From assembly GCA_045593405.1 (NCBI GenBank), contig JAZNWN010000040.1:1-19040 (forward strand): DNA of 19,040 nt, read 5' to 3'. The stretch's first letter is position 1; every line of letters begins with the position of its first letter. A model generated the notes under the pieces. The model had not been told where the DNA came from. It worked only from the letters and a program-made list of their open reading frames with translations, and made no database searches. This document shows positions 11,637 through 18,800 of this stretch, one piece after another. The translations under genes were made by a program, and so were the position numbers. Source of the stretch: UMGS1933 sp045593405 (GTDB taxonomy: Bacteria > Bacillota > Clostridia > TANB77 > CAG-508).

Positions 11637-12221
11637 ATGGAAAAAAAACAAGTATTATATTTAATAACATTTATAGGTGGATTTGTAATTGGTGCTGTTG
11701 GTGCTCATTTGATATTAAAAAAAATAGAAGAGAGACACCATAAAAAAGAAGAGGAAGAAAGAGAGATAGAAAAATTTGACGATGATTTCTTCGATGACTA
11801 TGAAGATTATGAAGATGAAAGCATTAATGAAAATGAAGAAATAAAAGTTGAAGAGACAAAAAACGAAGAATCAGATTCAGATGAAGTGTATATAGAATTG
11901 ACAAAAAAATACACTTCTGAAAATTCAGAAACAGTATCAATAGATTCATCTGAATTTGGAAGTATAGAAAACTACTATTCCGCATCGCTTGATGTGTTTA
12001 ATGATGGAATAGTATCTGAAAACGGAGTTATAATAAAAAACCCTGAAGAAATATTGGGTCATAACTATCTAGAAAGAGTGAAAGAAAAAGATGAAAATGG
12101 TGAAGCACTATATTTAAGAAATGTAACCAAGGAGATGGATTTTGAGGTAGTATATAATAACTCTAAGTATAGTGACATATATCCTAAAAAGCCTCGTGAT
12201 CCAATAGTAAAAAATGAATAA
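11637..12221 (+). CDS. N-terminally anchored acidic phage protein
   Basis: 194 residues from the ATG at 11637 (AAGGAG seven bases upstream; the ATG at 11631 is too close to the SD). A membrane helix (about 8-28, LITFIGGFVIGAVGAHLIL) is followed by a basic stop, a strongly acidic run (FDDDFFDDYEDYEDESINEN), and a C-terminal domain with IDSSEFGSIENYYSASLDVFNDG, ALYLRNVTKEMDFEVVYNN and YSDIYP. The EFG ... YxxDG ... VRN ... DYEV type of domain is familiar from phages of gut Clostridia next to DUF6353 proteins, without known function. It overlaps the next start by 8 nt. Confidence 0.75.
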   Translation: MEKKQVLYLITFIGGFVIGAVGAHLILKKIEERHHKKEEEEREIEKFDDDFFDDYEDYEDESINENEEIKVEETKNEESDSDEVYIELTKKYTSENSETVSIDSSEFGSIENYYSASLDVFNDGIVSENGVIIKNPEEILGHNYLERVKEKDENGEALYLRNVTKEMDFEVVYNNSKYSDIYPKKPRDPIVKNE

Positions 12222-12750
12222 GCAAGATGTAAGAAATGAATATTTTAACTATCTCTATAGTATTGCTCTAGGTAATACTAAAAAATCATATAAAAAATTG
12301 TTGTTGTATCTGCACTCTGTTCCATTTGTTGCTGTATTAACCATGGATGAAAACAGAATATGTGATGGAATAGAGTGTAGATATAGATATAGTGATGATA
12401 AAGATATTTTATTTTGTCTAGACGGTAAATGTACAATATTAGAAATGATGGTTGGCCTATCAATAAGAATTGAAGAGGAGATAATGTATGATCCTGAAAA
12501 AGGAGATAGAACATCTAACTGGTTCAAGGTTATGTTAAATAGTCTTGGGTTAGAAAAAATGACTGATTATGCATTTGATATTTCATATGTAAAAGAGATT
12601 ATTGATAAATTTTTAAATAGAGAATATGAATTAAATGGTGCTGGAGGATTATTTAAAGTTAAATGCTGTCGAGACGATCTAAGGGAGGTAGAAATATGGT
12701 ATCAAGCAATGTGGTATTTGAACGAATTAAAAGAAAATGTGATATCATAA
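12214..12750 (+). CDS. Conserved phage protein (YLHSVPF / DGxxxRYR family)
   Basis: 178 residues, soluble. Distinct conserved blocks are EYFNYLYSIAL, KKLLLYLHSVPF, DENRICDGIECRYRYS, CTILEMMVGLSIRIEEEIMYDP, GDRTSNWFKVML, and NREYELNGAGGLFKVKCCRDDLREVEIWYQAMWYLNE near the end. I recognise this layout as common in gut phage genomes; its role is unknown. Start at the ATG overlapping the upstream stop by 8 nt; there is no good SD, so it depends on coupling. The last third also carries the SD and start of the next gene. Confidence 0.78.
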   Translation: MNKQDVRNEYFNYLYSIALGNTKKSYKKLLLYLHSVPFVAVLTMDENRICDGIECRYRYSDDKDILFCLDGKCTILEMMVGLSIRIEEEIMYDPEKGDRTSNWFKVMLNSLGLEKMTDYAFDISYVKEIIDKFLNREYELNGAGGLFKVKCCRDDLREVEIWYQAMWYLNELKENVIS

Positions 12751-12923
12751 AGAAAAAAGAAGATGAGTTTTTTGATGATTTTAATGATTTTATAACTAAT
12801 GCTAGAAAATATATTAAAGAAAGTAATTTTATATATGTTATTAAGGTGTGTATAATCTGTATAACAATATCTGAGATATTTAAAATTAGTAAAGATTTAG
12901 ATGAAATAAAAAGGAGGTTTTAA
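12696..12923 (+). CDS. 75-residue single-pass membrane protein, overlapping
   Basis: Starts at the ATG at 12696 inside the end of the previous gene (55-nt overlap), behind AAGGGAGG. A charged N-terminal part with DEFFDDFNDFITNARKY is followed by a helix (FIYVIKVCIICITISEIF) and a coil (KISKDLDEIKRRF). Its end carries the AAAAGGAGG of the next gene. Function unknown. Confidence 0.62.
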   Translation: MVSSNVVFERIKRKCDIIKKKEDEFFDDFNDFITNARKYIKESNFIYVIKVCIICITISEIFKISKDLDEIKRRF

Positions 12924-12925
12924 GT

Positions 12926-13147
12926 ATGAGAAAAGATTTTGGTAATGTAACAATTGATGTAAAAGATAATTCGGTATTCGGTTTTGTTTTAGCTTGTTGT
13001 ATATGTGTTATAGTATATAAAATATATAAAAATACTGAAAAAATAGACGAGTTAGAATGTGAGATAGAGCAGATAAAAAATCTAAAATCATACAAACCAT
13101 ACAAACCATACAGCGAATACGTGCAAATGTCAAAAAAAAATCAATGA
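12926..13147 (+). CDS. 73-residue membrane protein with coiled tail
   Basis: MRKDFGNVTIDVKDNS, then a helix (VFGFVLACCICVIVYKIY), a short coiled coil (TEKIDELECEIEQIKNL) and a small repeat (YKPYKPYSEY). AAAAGGAGG precedes the ATG, only 2 nt after the previous stop. The layout of a helix followed by an E/K coil parallels its upstream neighbour. Confidence 0.65.
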   Translation: MRKDFGNVTIDVKDNSVFGFVLACCICVIVYKIYKNTEKIDELECEIEQIKNLKSYKPYKPYSEYVQMSKKNQ

Positions 13148-13169
13148 AACGAGGTAATTAAAATGAATT

Positions 13170-15965
13170 ATGCTAGACTTCGTATTAATAGCAATAAAAA
13201 GTGTTAAAAAAGATACTATAGCTATTTATCCAAAATTTGTTATTAAGAACCCCTCTGCGGATTTAATGATTCGTGGAGGGGATTTTTATGCAGTTTGGAT
13301 AGAAAAAAAGGGTATGTGGTCAACAAGTGAACAAGATCTAATTGACTTAATTGATAATGATCTTGCAGAGTTTAAAGAAAAAAATAAAGAGCTATTTGCC
13401 GATAAAACTGTTAATGTGCTATATTTATGGGATGCAGAAAACGGCATGATTGATAGACTTCATAAATTCTTTAAACAACAAATGAGAGATTATTATAAAG
13501 AGTTAGACCAACATATAGTATTTAAAAATACGCATGTAAAAAAAGAGGATTACATATCTAAGAAACTCCCTTATTCTATAAAAGAAGCTTCAACGCCATA
13601 TTATGATAAGATAATTTCTACTCTATATTTGCCATCCGAAAGACATAAGATAGAATGGTGCATAGGAGCTATTATCAACGGAGCTTCTACTAAACTTCAA
13701 AAATTCTTAGTTTTCTACGGAGGATTTGGAACTGGTAAGGGAACAATTTTAAAAATTATAGATAAATTATTTGAAGGCTATGTGACTAGTTTTAATGCAA
13801 AGACGCTTGGTAGTTCTAATGCTTCTTTTGCATTAGAACAATTCAAAAATAACCCCTTAGTTGCAATAGACTACGATGGTAATTTATCTAAAATAGAAGA
13901 TAATTCTAGACTAAATGCTTTAGTTTCTCACGAACCTATGATGGTAAATGAGAAATTTAAATCTAGCTATACATCTTCCTTTAAGTGTTTTCTTATAATG
14001 GGATCTAATTCTCCAGTAAAAATTACGGATTCTAGAAGTGGACTACTTAGAAGACTAATTGATGTAAATCCTTCTGGAAAAACAATACCCACAAGAGAAT
14101 ATGACAATATAATATCTCATATAGACTACGAACTTGGAGGTATTGCATATCATTGTAGAGAGGTGTTTGAAGAAGACCCTACATACTATAATGATTATAG
14201 ACCAATGGATATGATGACCTCCACTAACATTTTTTATAATTTTATGGTGGATATGTATTCACTATTTAATAGTGAGAACAAAGCAACTCTTCAAGATGCT
14301 TTTAATATTTATAAAAGATATCTTGAAGATTCAACAGATGGTAGGTATTTAGCCAATAAAATGATATTTAGAAATGAATTTATGGATTATTGGCTTGAAT
14401 ACAAACCAAGAGACTATAAAGAAGGTATTAAAGATGATACTTTTTACAATCTTGACCAATCTAAGTTTTCATTTAATAGAAAAAAGAAGGGGCAAGAGAG
14501 AGATGTAAAAACTAACTGGATATTTTTACAAAATGACATTGAATCCAATCTTGATATTTTTTGTGCACATTGTCAAGCACAATATGCTACAGGAGAAAAT
14601 GGCGAAAAACCTGAAACAATTTGGGCTAAATGTAAAACGACTTTAATGGATATTGACACGAGAAAAATTCATTTTGTAAGAGTTCCTGAAAATCTAATAT
14701 GTATAGACTTTGATATTAAAGATGAAAATGGAAATAAAGACATTAATAAAAATTTAAAAGAAGCTAACAAGATGCCTCCGACATACTGTGAAGTGTCAAA
14801 AAGTGGTGGAGGACTACATCTACATTATATTTATGATGGGGATGTAAAAGAATTAGCTCCTTTATGGAAAAACGGAGTTGAAATAAAGGTTTATTCTGGA
14901 AAAGCAGCTTTAAGGAGAAGACTTACCTCTTGTAACGATTTAAAAATTGCTGAAATAAATAGTGGTCTTCCTTTAAAGAAAAAAGACGATAATGATATTG
15001 TAAACTACAATATCAAATCAGAAAAGTCACTTAGAAAGATGATTCAGAATAACTTACTAAAAATTTATCACGCTCATACAGCTCCGTCTGTTTCATTTAT
15101 TGAAAAATTATTACACGATGCATATATATCTAACACGTTCTCATATGATTTATCTGATATGAGAGATGATATTTATGCGTTTGCATCATCTTCTACTAAT
15201 CAAAAAGACAAATGTAAAAAACAGGTGGAAGAGATGAAATTCAAATCAAAAGATAAGGAGGAAGATGAAAAAAGAGAAGTGATTCAAGAAAAGATATTTG
15301 ATGAAGAAAATCGAATTAGACAAAATATTCTAGATTCGCTAGATGAGTCTAACCCGATTGATTCTATCAAAAAAGTAAATGATATTTTACTTAATGCTTA
15401 TAACAATGGTGTTATATATGATGTATCAGACTTATCAAAGAAGTTAATTATATTTTCATCAACAACTGGTAAGTCAAAAATATGTCTCCCTATTATTTCT
15501 AATATGAAATTTAAATCTGAGGAAGAGGGAGAACCTCTAATAAGTACAAAAGAGTTAGTACCTATTGTTTTCTTTGATTGTGAGGTATTTCCAAATCTTT
15601 TTGTTGTAGCCTGGAAATTCAAAGATGCGGAAACTGTAACTAAAATGATAAATCCTCCAAGAGAAGATGTTAAGTCATTATTTGACTATAATTTAATAGG
15701 CTTTAACTGTAGAAAATATGACAATCATATCTTATATGGTTGGGTTTTAGGGTATAACAATTATGAGTTATTTAAACTATCTCAAAACATTATAGAAAAT
15801 AAAACTGGATTTTTCAGAGAAGCTTATAACATTTCTTATACTGATATATTAGATTTTTCTTCTGTTAAAAAGTCATTAAAGAAGTTCGAGATAGATTTAA
15901 AATTTCATCATGATGAGTTAGGATATAAAGGAGATGGTGAAGATGAAATTCAAATCAAAAGATAA
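13170..15965 (+). CDS. SF3 helicase - PrimPol - DNA polymerase B exonuclease (N-part)
   Basis: 931 residues with three enzymes in order. An SF3/D5-type helicase has Walker A GGFGTGKGT (K190), an acidic box AIDYDG (D234, D236), FLIMGSNSP and the arginine box GLLRRLIDV. An archaeo-eukaryotic PrimPol follows, with CIDFDIKD (D513, D515), SGGGLHLHY (H550) and EIKVYSGKAALRRR. The start of a family B polymerase has Exo I FFDCEVF (D803, E805) and Exo II GFNCRKYDN (N846, D851). Exo III and the palm are in the next ORF. It would unwind and prime phage DNA and supply part of proofreading. Residues 689-711 are the source copy of a duplicated sequence, and a 55-residue module appears twice (about 660-693 and 745-783). 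ATG at 13170 has a weak GAGGT 14 nt upstream; an ATG at 13163 has better spacing but stops after 14 codons. The C-terminus is abnormal, ending GDGEDEIQIKR. Confidence 0.88.
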   Translation: MLDFVLIAIKSVKKDTIAIYPKFVIKNPSADLMIRGGDFYAVWIEKKGMWSTSEQDLIDLIDNDLAEFKEKNKELFADKTVNVLYLWDAENGMIDRLHKFFKQQMRDYYKELDQHIVFKNTHVKKEDYISKKLPYSIKEASTPYYDKIISTLYLPSERHKIEWCIGAIINGASTKLQKFLVFYGGFGTGKGTILKIIDKLFEGYVTSFNAKTLGSSNASFALEQFKNNPLVAIDYDGNLSKIEDNSRLNALVSHEPMMVNEKFKSSYTSSFKCFLIMGSNSPVKITDSRSGLLRRLIDVNPSGKTIPTREYDNIISHIDYELGGIAYHCREVFEEDPTYYNDYRPMDMMTSTNIFYNFMVDMYSLFNSENKATLQDAFNIYKRYLEDSTDGRYLANKMIFRNEFMDYWLEYKPRDYKEGIKDDTFYNLDQSKFSFNRKKKGQERDVKTNWIFLQNDIESNLDIFCAHCQAQYATGENGEKPETIWAKCKTTLMDIDTRKIHFVRVPENLICIDFDIKDENGNKDINKNLKEANKMPPTYCEVSKSGGGLHLHYIYDGDVKELAPLWKNGVEIKVYSGKAALRRRLTSCNDLKIAEINSGLPLKKKDDNDIVNYNIKSEKSLRKMIQNNLLKIYHAHTAPSVSFIEKLLHDAYISNTFSYDLSDMRDDIYAFASSSTNQKDKCKKQVEEMKFKSKDKEEDEKREVIQEKIFDEENRIRQNILDSLDESNPIDSIKKVNDILLNAYNNGVIYDVSDLSKKLIIFSSTTGKSKICLPIISNMKFKSEEEGEPLISTKELVPIVFFDCEVFPNLFVVAWKFKDAETVTKMINPPREDVKSLFDYNLIGFNCRKYDNHILYGWVLGYNNYELFKLSQNIIENKTGFFREAYNISYTDILDFSSVKKSLKKFEIDLKFHHDELGYKGDGEDEIQIKR
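15232..15301 (+). repeat. Direct repeat, copy A, within the helicase-PrimPol gene
   Basis: 70 nt encoding MKFKSKDKEEDEKREVIQEK in frame. Identical to copy B except for one fewer A in the A-run (six here). It contains AAGGAGG followed by ATG, but that internal start stops after five codons. Confidence 0.9.
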
Positions 15966-16011
15966 GGAGGAAGATGAAAAAAAGAGAAGTGATTCAAGAA
16001 AAGATATTTGA
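15941..16011 (+). repeat. Direct repeat, copy B, at the polymerase split
   Basis: 71 nt matching copy A with one extra A (seven). Relative to the upstream gene it enters in another frame, which creates the TAA at 15963, while its AAGGAGG and ATG (15974) become the start signals of the polymerase ORF. About 100 nt in total (15931-16036) look inserted between ELGYK and LKWDEDVP. Confidence 0.9.
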
Positions 16012-17605
16012 AGAAGAAATAACAGAAAATACAGGTCTTAAATGGGATGAAGATGTCCCAGAAAATATGTGGAATAGAGTTGCGGAATATTGTGCAAATG
16101 ATGTGCTTGCAACCGAAGCAGTTTTTAATGCGAGACAACAAGATTGGATAACAAGACAAATTCTTGCTGATTTAGCTGGAAGCTCACTAAACATGACAAC
16201 CAATAGCCTTGTATTAAAGATAGTGTTTGGAGATGATAAATCCCCAGAACTTGTCTATACTGATCTTGCTACTGGTAAACAAAGTGATGGTAACTATTGT
16301 CCTGTTTGCTTTCCTGGATACGAATATATTCCAGGGCCTGAACATAAAGGTCATGGAAGAAATATGTATAGAGGTATAGATTTGGGTTTTGGAGGTTATG
16401 TCTATGCAGAACCTGGGATTTATACGGATGTTGCATTAATTGATGCAGCTTCAATGCATCCAACGAGTATTGGTATTTTAAATAAACTTGGAAAATATAC
16501 TAAAAGATATCTTGAACTAAAACAAGCTAGAGTTTTAATAAAACATAAAAACTACGAGGCTGCAAAAAAACTCTTTGATGGAAAATTGTCAAAATATTTA
16601 GAGAGTGAGGAACAAGCAGAGGCTTTAAGTAATGCTTTGAAAATACCTCTTAATTCGTTCTTTGGTATTGGTTTTGCATCTTTTGATAATCCAGCAAGAG
16701 ATCCAAGAGATAAAAACGACATCGTTGCACTAATCGGGGCATTGTTTATGAAAAATTTGCAAGATGAAGTTCAAAAGCGAGGCTTTAAGGTTTGCCACAT
16801 TAAAACTGATTCTATTAAAATACCTAATGCTACCAATGAAATTATTAAATTTGTACAAGAGTATGGTATGGAGTATGGGTATGAGATGGAGCATGAAGCA
16901 ACATATGATAGACTATGCCTTGTAAATGATGCCGTGTATATTGCGAAATATGACGATCAAGGTATCAGAAATAAAGGTGGTAAAAAGAAATATGAATGGA
17001 CTGCAACAGGTACTCAGTTTCAAGTGCCATACGTATTTAAAACATTATTTTCCCACGAGGCTATTGAATTTGATGATTTATGTGAAGTAAAAGAAGTAAA
17101 AACGTCATTATATCTTGATTATAATGAAGATTTGGTTGATGTATCAGAAGAAGAAAAAGAGTTATCAAAGCTAGAAACCAAATATAAGAAAGGATTGTTG
17201 TCTGACACAACATTTGAAAGCGAGTCTAGAATATTAATGGAGAAAATCAGTAAAGGACATAATATCCACTTTGTGGGAAGAGTTGGTCAGTTTTGTCCTA
17301 TAAAGACGGGATATGGAGGTGGAATATTACTTGCTGATAGAGGGGGAAAATATAACGCAGTAACTGGAACTAAAAATTACAGATGGTTAGAAAGTGAGGT
17401 AATAAGAAACAGAGATGATAAATTTGACATGATTGATGAGTCATACTATGTAAGTCTTGCAAATGATGCAATAGAAGCTATTGAAAAATATGGATCGTTT
17501 GAAGCTTTTTCTTCGGAAGAGATATTTGACGGATCTATCAATCCTCCAGAAACAGAAGAGATATTTAATGTTCCAGAAGGGACAAAAGAACTAGTTGAGT
17601 TTTAA
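15974..17605 (+). CDS. Family B DNA polymerase, C-part (Exo III and palm)
   Basis: 543 residues. Exo III is at YCANDV (Y39, D43). A CPVC pair (C109, C112) suggests a small metal-binding insert. Motif A is DAASMHP (D157), motif B is KIPLNSFFG (K223), and motif C is KTDS (D279), followed by NDAVYIAKY of the thumb/template region. The short gap between motifs A and B leaves no room for the TPR insertions of protein-primed polymerases, so priming by the upstream PrimPol is more likely. Exo I and Exo II are missing because they are in the preceding ORF; proofreading would need both polypeptides to associate. The first 20 residues come from the duplicated segment and are not polymerase sequence. 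AAGGAGG lies 3-4 nt before the ATG, inside the repeat. Its TAA abuts leader motif copy 10. Confidence 0.92.
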   Translation: MKKREVIQEKIFEEEITENTGLKWDEDVPENMWNRVAEYCANDVLATEAVFNARQQDWITRQILADLAGSSLNMTTNSLVLKIVFGDDKSPELVYTDLATGKQSDGNYCPVCFPGYEYIPGPEHKGHGRNMYRGIDLGFGGYVYAEPGIYTDVALIDAASMHPTSIGILNKLGKYTKRYLELKQARVLIKHKNYEAAKKLFDGKLSKYLESEEQAEALSNALKIPLNSFFGIGFASFDNPARDPRDKNDIVALIGALFMKNLQDEVQKRGFKVCHIKTDSIKIPNATNEIIKFVQEYGMEYGYEMEHEATYDRLCLVNDAVYIAKYDDQGIRNKGGKKKYEWTATGTQFQVPYVFKTLFSHEAIEFDDLCEVKEVKTSLYLDYNEDLVDVSEEEKELSKLETKYKKGLLSDTTFESESRILMEKISKGHNIHFVGRVGQFCPIKTGYGGGILLADRGGKYNAVTGTKNYRWLESEVIRNRDDKFDMIDESYYVSLANDAIEAIEKYGSFEAFSSEEIFDGSINPPETEEIFNVPEGTKELVEF

Positions 17606-17657
17606 CAAAATTTACAACGCCTTTTATGGAAACAATGACTTAGGTTTCAAAAGGAGG
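17605..17657 (+). promoter_or_regulatory. Start-associated leader motif, copy 10
   Basis: ACAAAATTTACA-ACGCC-TTTTATG (17605-17628) begins in the upstream stop codon. CCTTTT pairs with AAAAGG (17649-17654) and GAAAC (17629-17633) with GTTTC (17644-17648), extending the stem. Confidence 0.75.
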
Positions 17658-17662
17658 TTTTT

Positions 17663-17824
17663 ATGAAGGATGAATATCTTGAATTAACATATGATGAATT
17701 AATGATCATTCAAAATAGGCTAATCTATCAATATATAGATGAGCTTTATGTAAATGATCTAATTAACTCAATCGAAAGAAGAAAGCTTTTAGAAGATCTA
17801 CTTATGAATGAGGTAATTGCTTAG
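17663..17824 (+). CDS. 53-residue protein with LELTYDELMIIQ module
   Basis: MKDEYLELTYDELMIIQNRL, then helices ending in a charged LLEDLLMNEVIA. It is soluble and helical. The block LELTYDELMIIQ is also present in the protein at 18769, there at the C-terminal half. AAAAGGAGG precedes the ATG. The stop codon is fused to the terminator stem. Confidence 0.68.
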   Translation: MKDEYLELTYDELMIIQNRLIYQYIDELYVNDLINSIERRKLLEDLLMNEVIA

Positions 17825-17849
17825 GGGGCTTCGGCCCCTTTTATTTTTC
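17825..17849 (+). terminator. Rho-independent terminator, UUCG loop
   Basis: GGGGC-TTCG-GCCCC (17825-17838) and TTTTATTTTT. Confidence 0.9.
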
Positions 17850-17850
17850 T

Positions 17851-17904
17851 ACAATTTTTGCACCTTCTTTTATGGAAATATAATTACCAATTTTATAGGA
17901 GGTG
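17851..17904 (+). promoter_or_regulatory. Start-associated leader motif, copy 11
   Basis: ACAATTTTTGCA-CCTTC-TTTTATG (17851-17874), with CACCTTCT complementary to AGGAGGTG (17897-17904) through one G-U pair. It starts right after the terminator tail. Confidence 0.7.
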
Positions 17905-17909
17905 TAAAT

Positions 17910-17984
17910 ATGACTGCATTATATATTACAATCGTATTATTATATATCTTATTGATCGGTATATTAGATATAAAAGGGATTTAA
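17910..17984 (+). CDS. 24-residue membrane microprotein
   Basis: MTALYITIVLLYILLIGILDIKGI is a single hydrophobic helix. AGGAGGTG lies 5-6 nt before the ATG. The final codons and stop are part of the terminator hairpin. The complete set of leader motif, SD and terminator around a 24-codon frame supports real translation. Confidence 0.55.
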   Translation: MTALYITIVLLYILLIGILDIKGI

Positions 17985-18000
17985 TCCCTTTTATTTTTTT
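17974..18000 (+). terminator. Rho-independent terminator overlapping a stop codon
   Basis: AAAGGGAT and ATCCCTTT (17973-17990) flank TTA around the stop codon of the microprotein, then ATTTTTTTTT. Confidence 0.82.
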
Positions 18001-18039
18001 TTTGACAATTTATTAATTTATCAAGGAGGAATTAAAAAA

Positions 18040-18525
18040 ATGACGGTAGAAACATTGACGTTTGAAAATGTAAAAATAATATTTAAAAATTTTTCTGGAA
18101 AGAAGACAGAATATAATGCAGCAGGAAAAAGAAATTTTTGTGTTTTAATAGAAGATGACGATCTGGCTATGCATCTTAAAATGGACGGATGGAATGTAAA
18201 AGATCTAAAACCATACAACGAAGATGATACGATTAAACACTATATTCAAGTAAATGTTAATTATGACAAAAAACCTCCAATAATATTCACAATAATTAAA
18301 AGAAAAAATAAAAAGATTAAAACTCAACTTGATGAGAATAGTGTTTCAACGCTTGATATGTGTGACATAATATCGGCAGATCTTTCAATAACTCCATATA
18401 ATTGGAATATAAATGGAAAAGAAGGGGTTAAAGGGTATCTAAAAAGTGGATATTTTATAATTGACGAGGATCAGTTTGCAGATAAGTATGCTGATCCAGA
18501 CGAGGAATATTTACCATTTAATTAA
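18040..18525 (+). CDS. ssb: Phage ssDNA-binding protein (partner of the polymerase)
   Basis: 161 residues. The blocks ENVKIIFKNFSGKKTEYNAAGKRNFCVLIEDD, MKMDGWNVKDLKPYNE (LKMDGWNVKDL), YIQVNVNYDKKPPIIF, ISADLSITPYNW and GYLKSGYFII match a beta-rich protein encoded beside PrimPol/PolB genes in gut phages and usually called ssDNA-binding protein. It would coat exposed strands during replication. The C-terminus is acidic (DPDEEYLPFN), as in many SSBs where the tail recruits partners. AAGGAGG precedes the ATG at normal distance. The name ssb is used for role, not for orthology to bacterial SSB. Confidence 0.72.
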   Translation: MTVETLTFENVKIIFKNFSGKKTEYNAAGKRNFCVLIEDDDLAMHLKMDGWNVKDLKPYNEDDTIKHYIQVNVNYDKKPPIIFTIIKRKNKKIKTQLDENSVSTLDMCDIISADLSITPYNWNINGKEGVKGYLKSGYFIIDEDQFADKYADPDEEYLPFN

Positions 18526-18557
18526 GAGCTTTTATCTACAAAACACTTAGTTAGTTT

Positions 18558-18592
18558 GAGGGGATAATCAATCCCCTCTTTTTATTTTTTTT
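18558..18592 (+). terminator. Rho-independent terminator
   Basis: GAGGGGAT (18558-18565) and ATCCCCTC (18571-18578) around AATCA, followed by TTTTTATTTTTTTT. Confidence 0.93.
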
Positions 18593-18613
18593 GAAAAAGG
18601 AGATTAATGACCG

Positions 18614-18772
18614 ATGGATGAAAATATAAAATTAGTTGACTTTGAACATTATTGTCCAAAATGTGAATATTTTAAAACAAAAGAAACCGATGAGCCCTGT
18701 AACACTTGTCTTTCTATTGGTGGAAGGAATGAGTCTAGAAAGCCTGAATATTTTAAGGAGGATAATAATTGA
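18614..18772 (+). CDS. 52-residue zinc-binding phage microprotein
   Basis: MDENIKLVDFEHYCPKCEYF, then DEPCNTCLSIGGRNESRKPEYF and the tail KEDNN. Two C-x2-C pairs (CPKC and CNTC) form a zinc ribbon; the layout CPxC...EPCxxCL...ESxKPxxF is common in small phage proteins. AAAGGAGA is 11 nt upstream; a four-codon frame (ATG at 18607, ending TGA over this start) sits nearer and may feed ribosomes in. The KEDNN end is simply the translated SD of the next gene. Confidence 0.75.
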   Translation: MDENIKLVDFEHYCPKCEYFKTKETDEPCNTCLSIGGRNESRKPEYFKEDNN

Positions 18773-18800
18773 GTAGCGAATTAAAGGATTTTGTAAAAAA
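18754..18800 (+). repeat. 47-bp direct repeat, copy 1 (SD plus TTG start)
   Basis: Contains AAGGAGGATAATAATTGA, then the first codons of the gene at 18769. Identical to 18981-19027. Confidence 0.9.

Noticed and set aside
13163..13207. ATG at 13163 as the true start of the helicase-PrimPol gene
   Set aside because: It has the better SD spacing but stops after 14 codons; using it would need a frameshift for which I see no signal. A leader peptide is possible.
15947..15965. Programmed -1 frameshift joining the helicase-PrimPol ORF to the polymerase ORF
   Set aside because: The overlap window of the two frames has no X-XXY-YYZ heptamer, and the AAA codon would slip onto CAA. The SD and ATG at 15974 are a simpler explanation.
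15930..16040. Intein or self-splicing intron splitting the polymerase
   Set aside because: The insert is only about 100 nt, has no intein motifs or group I/II core, and is a copy of nearby coding sequence.
18002..18030. TTGACA at 18002-18007 as a promoter for the ssDNA-binding protein
   Set aside because: The expected -10 position falls on GGAATT next to the SD.
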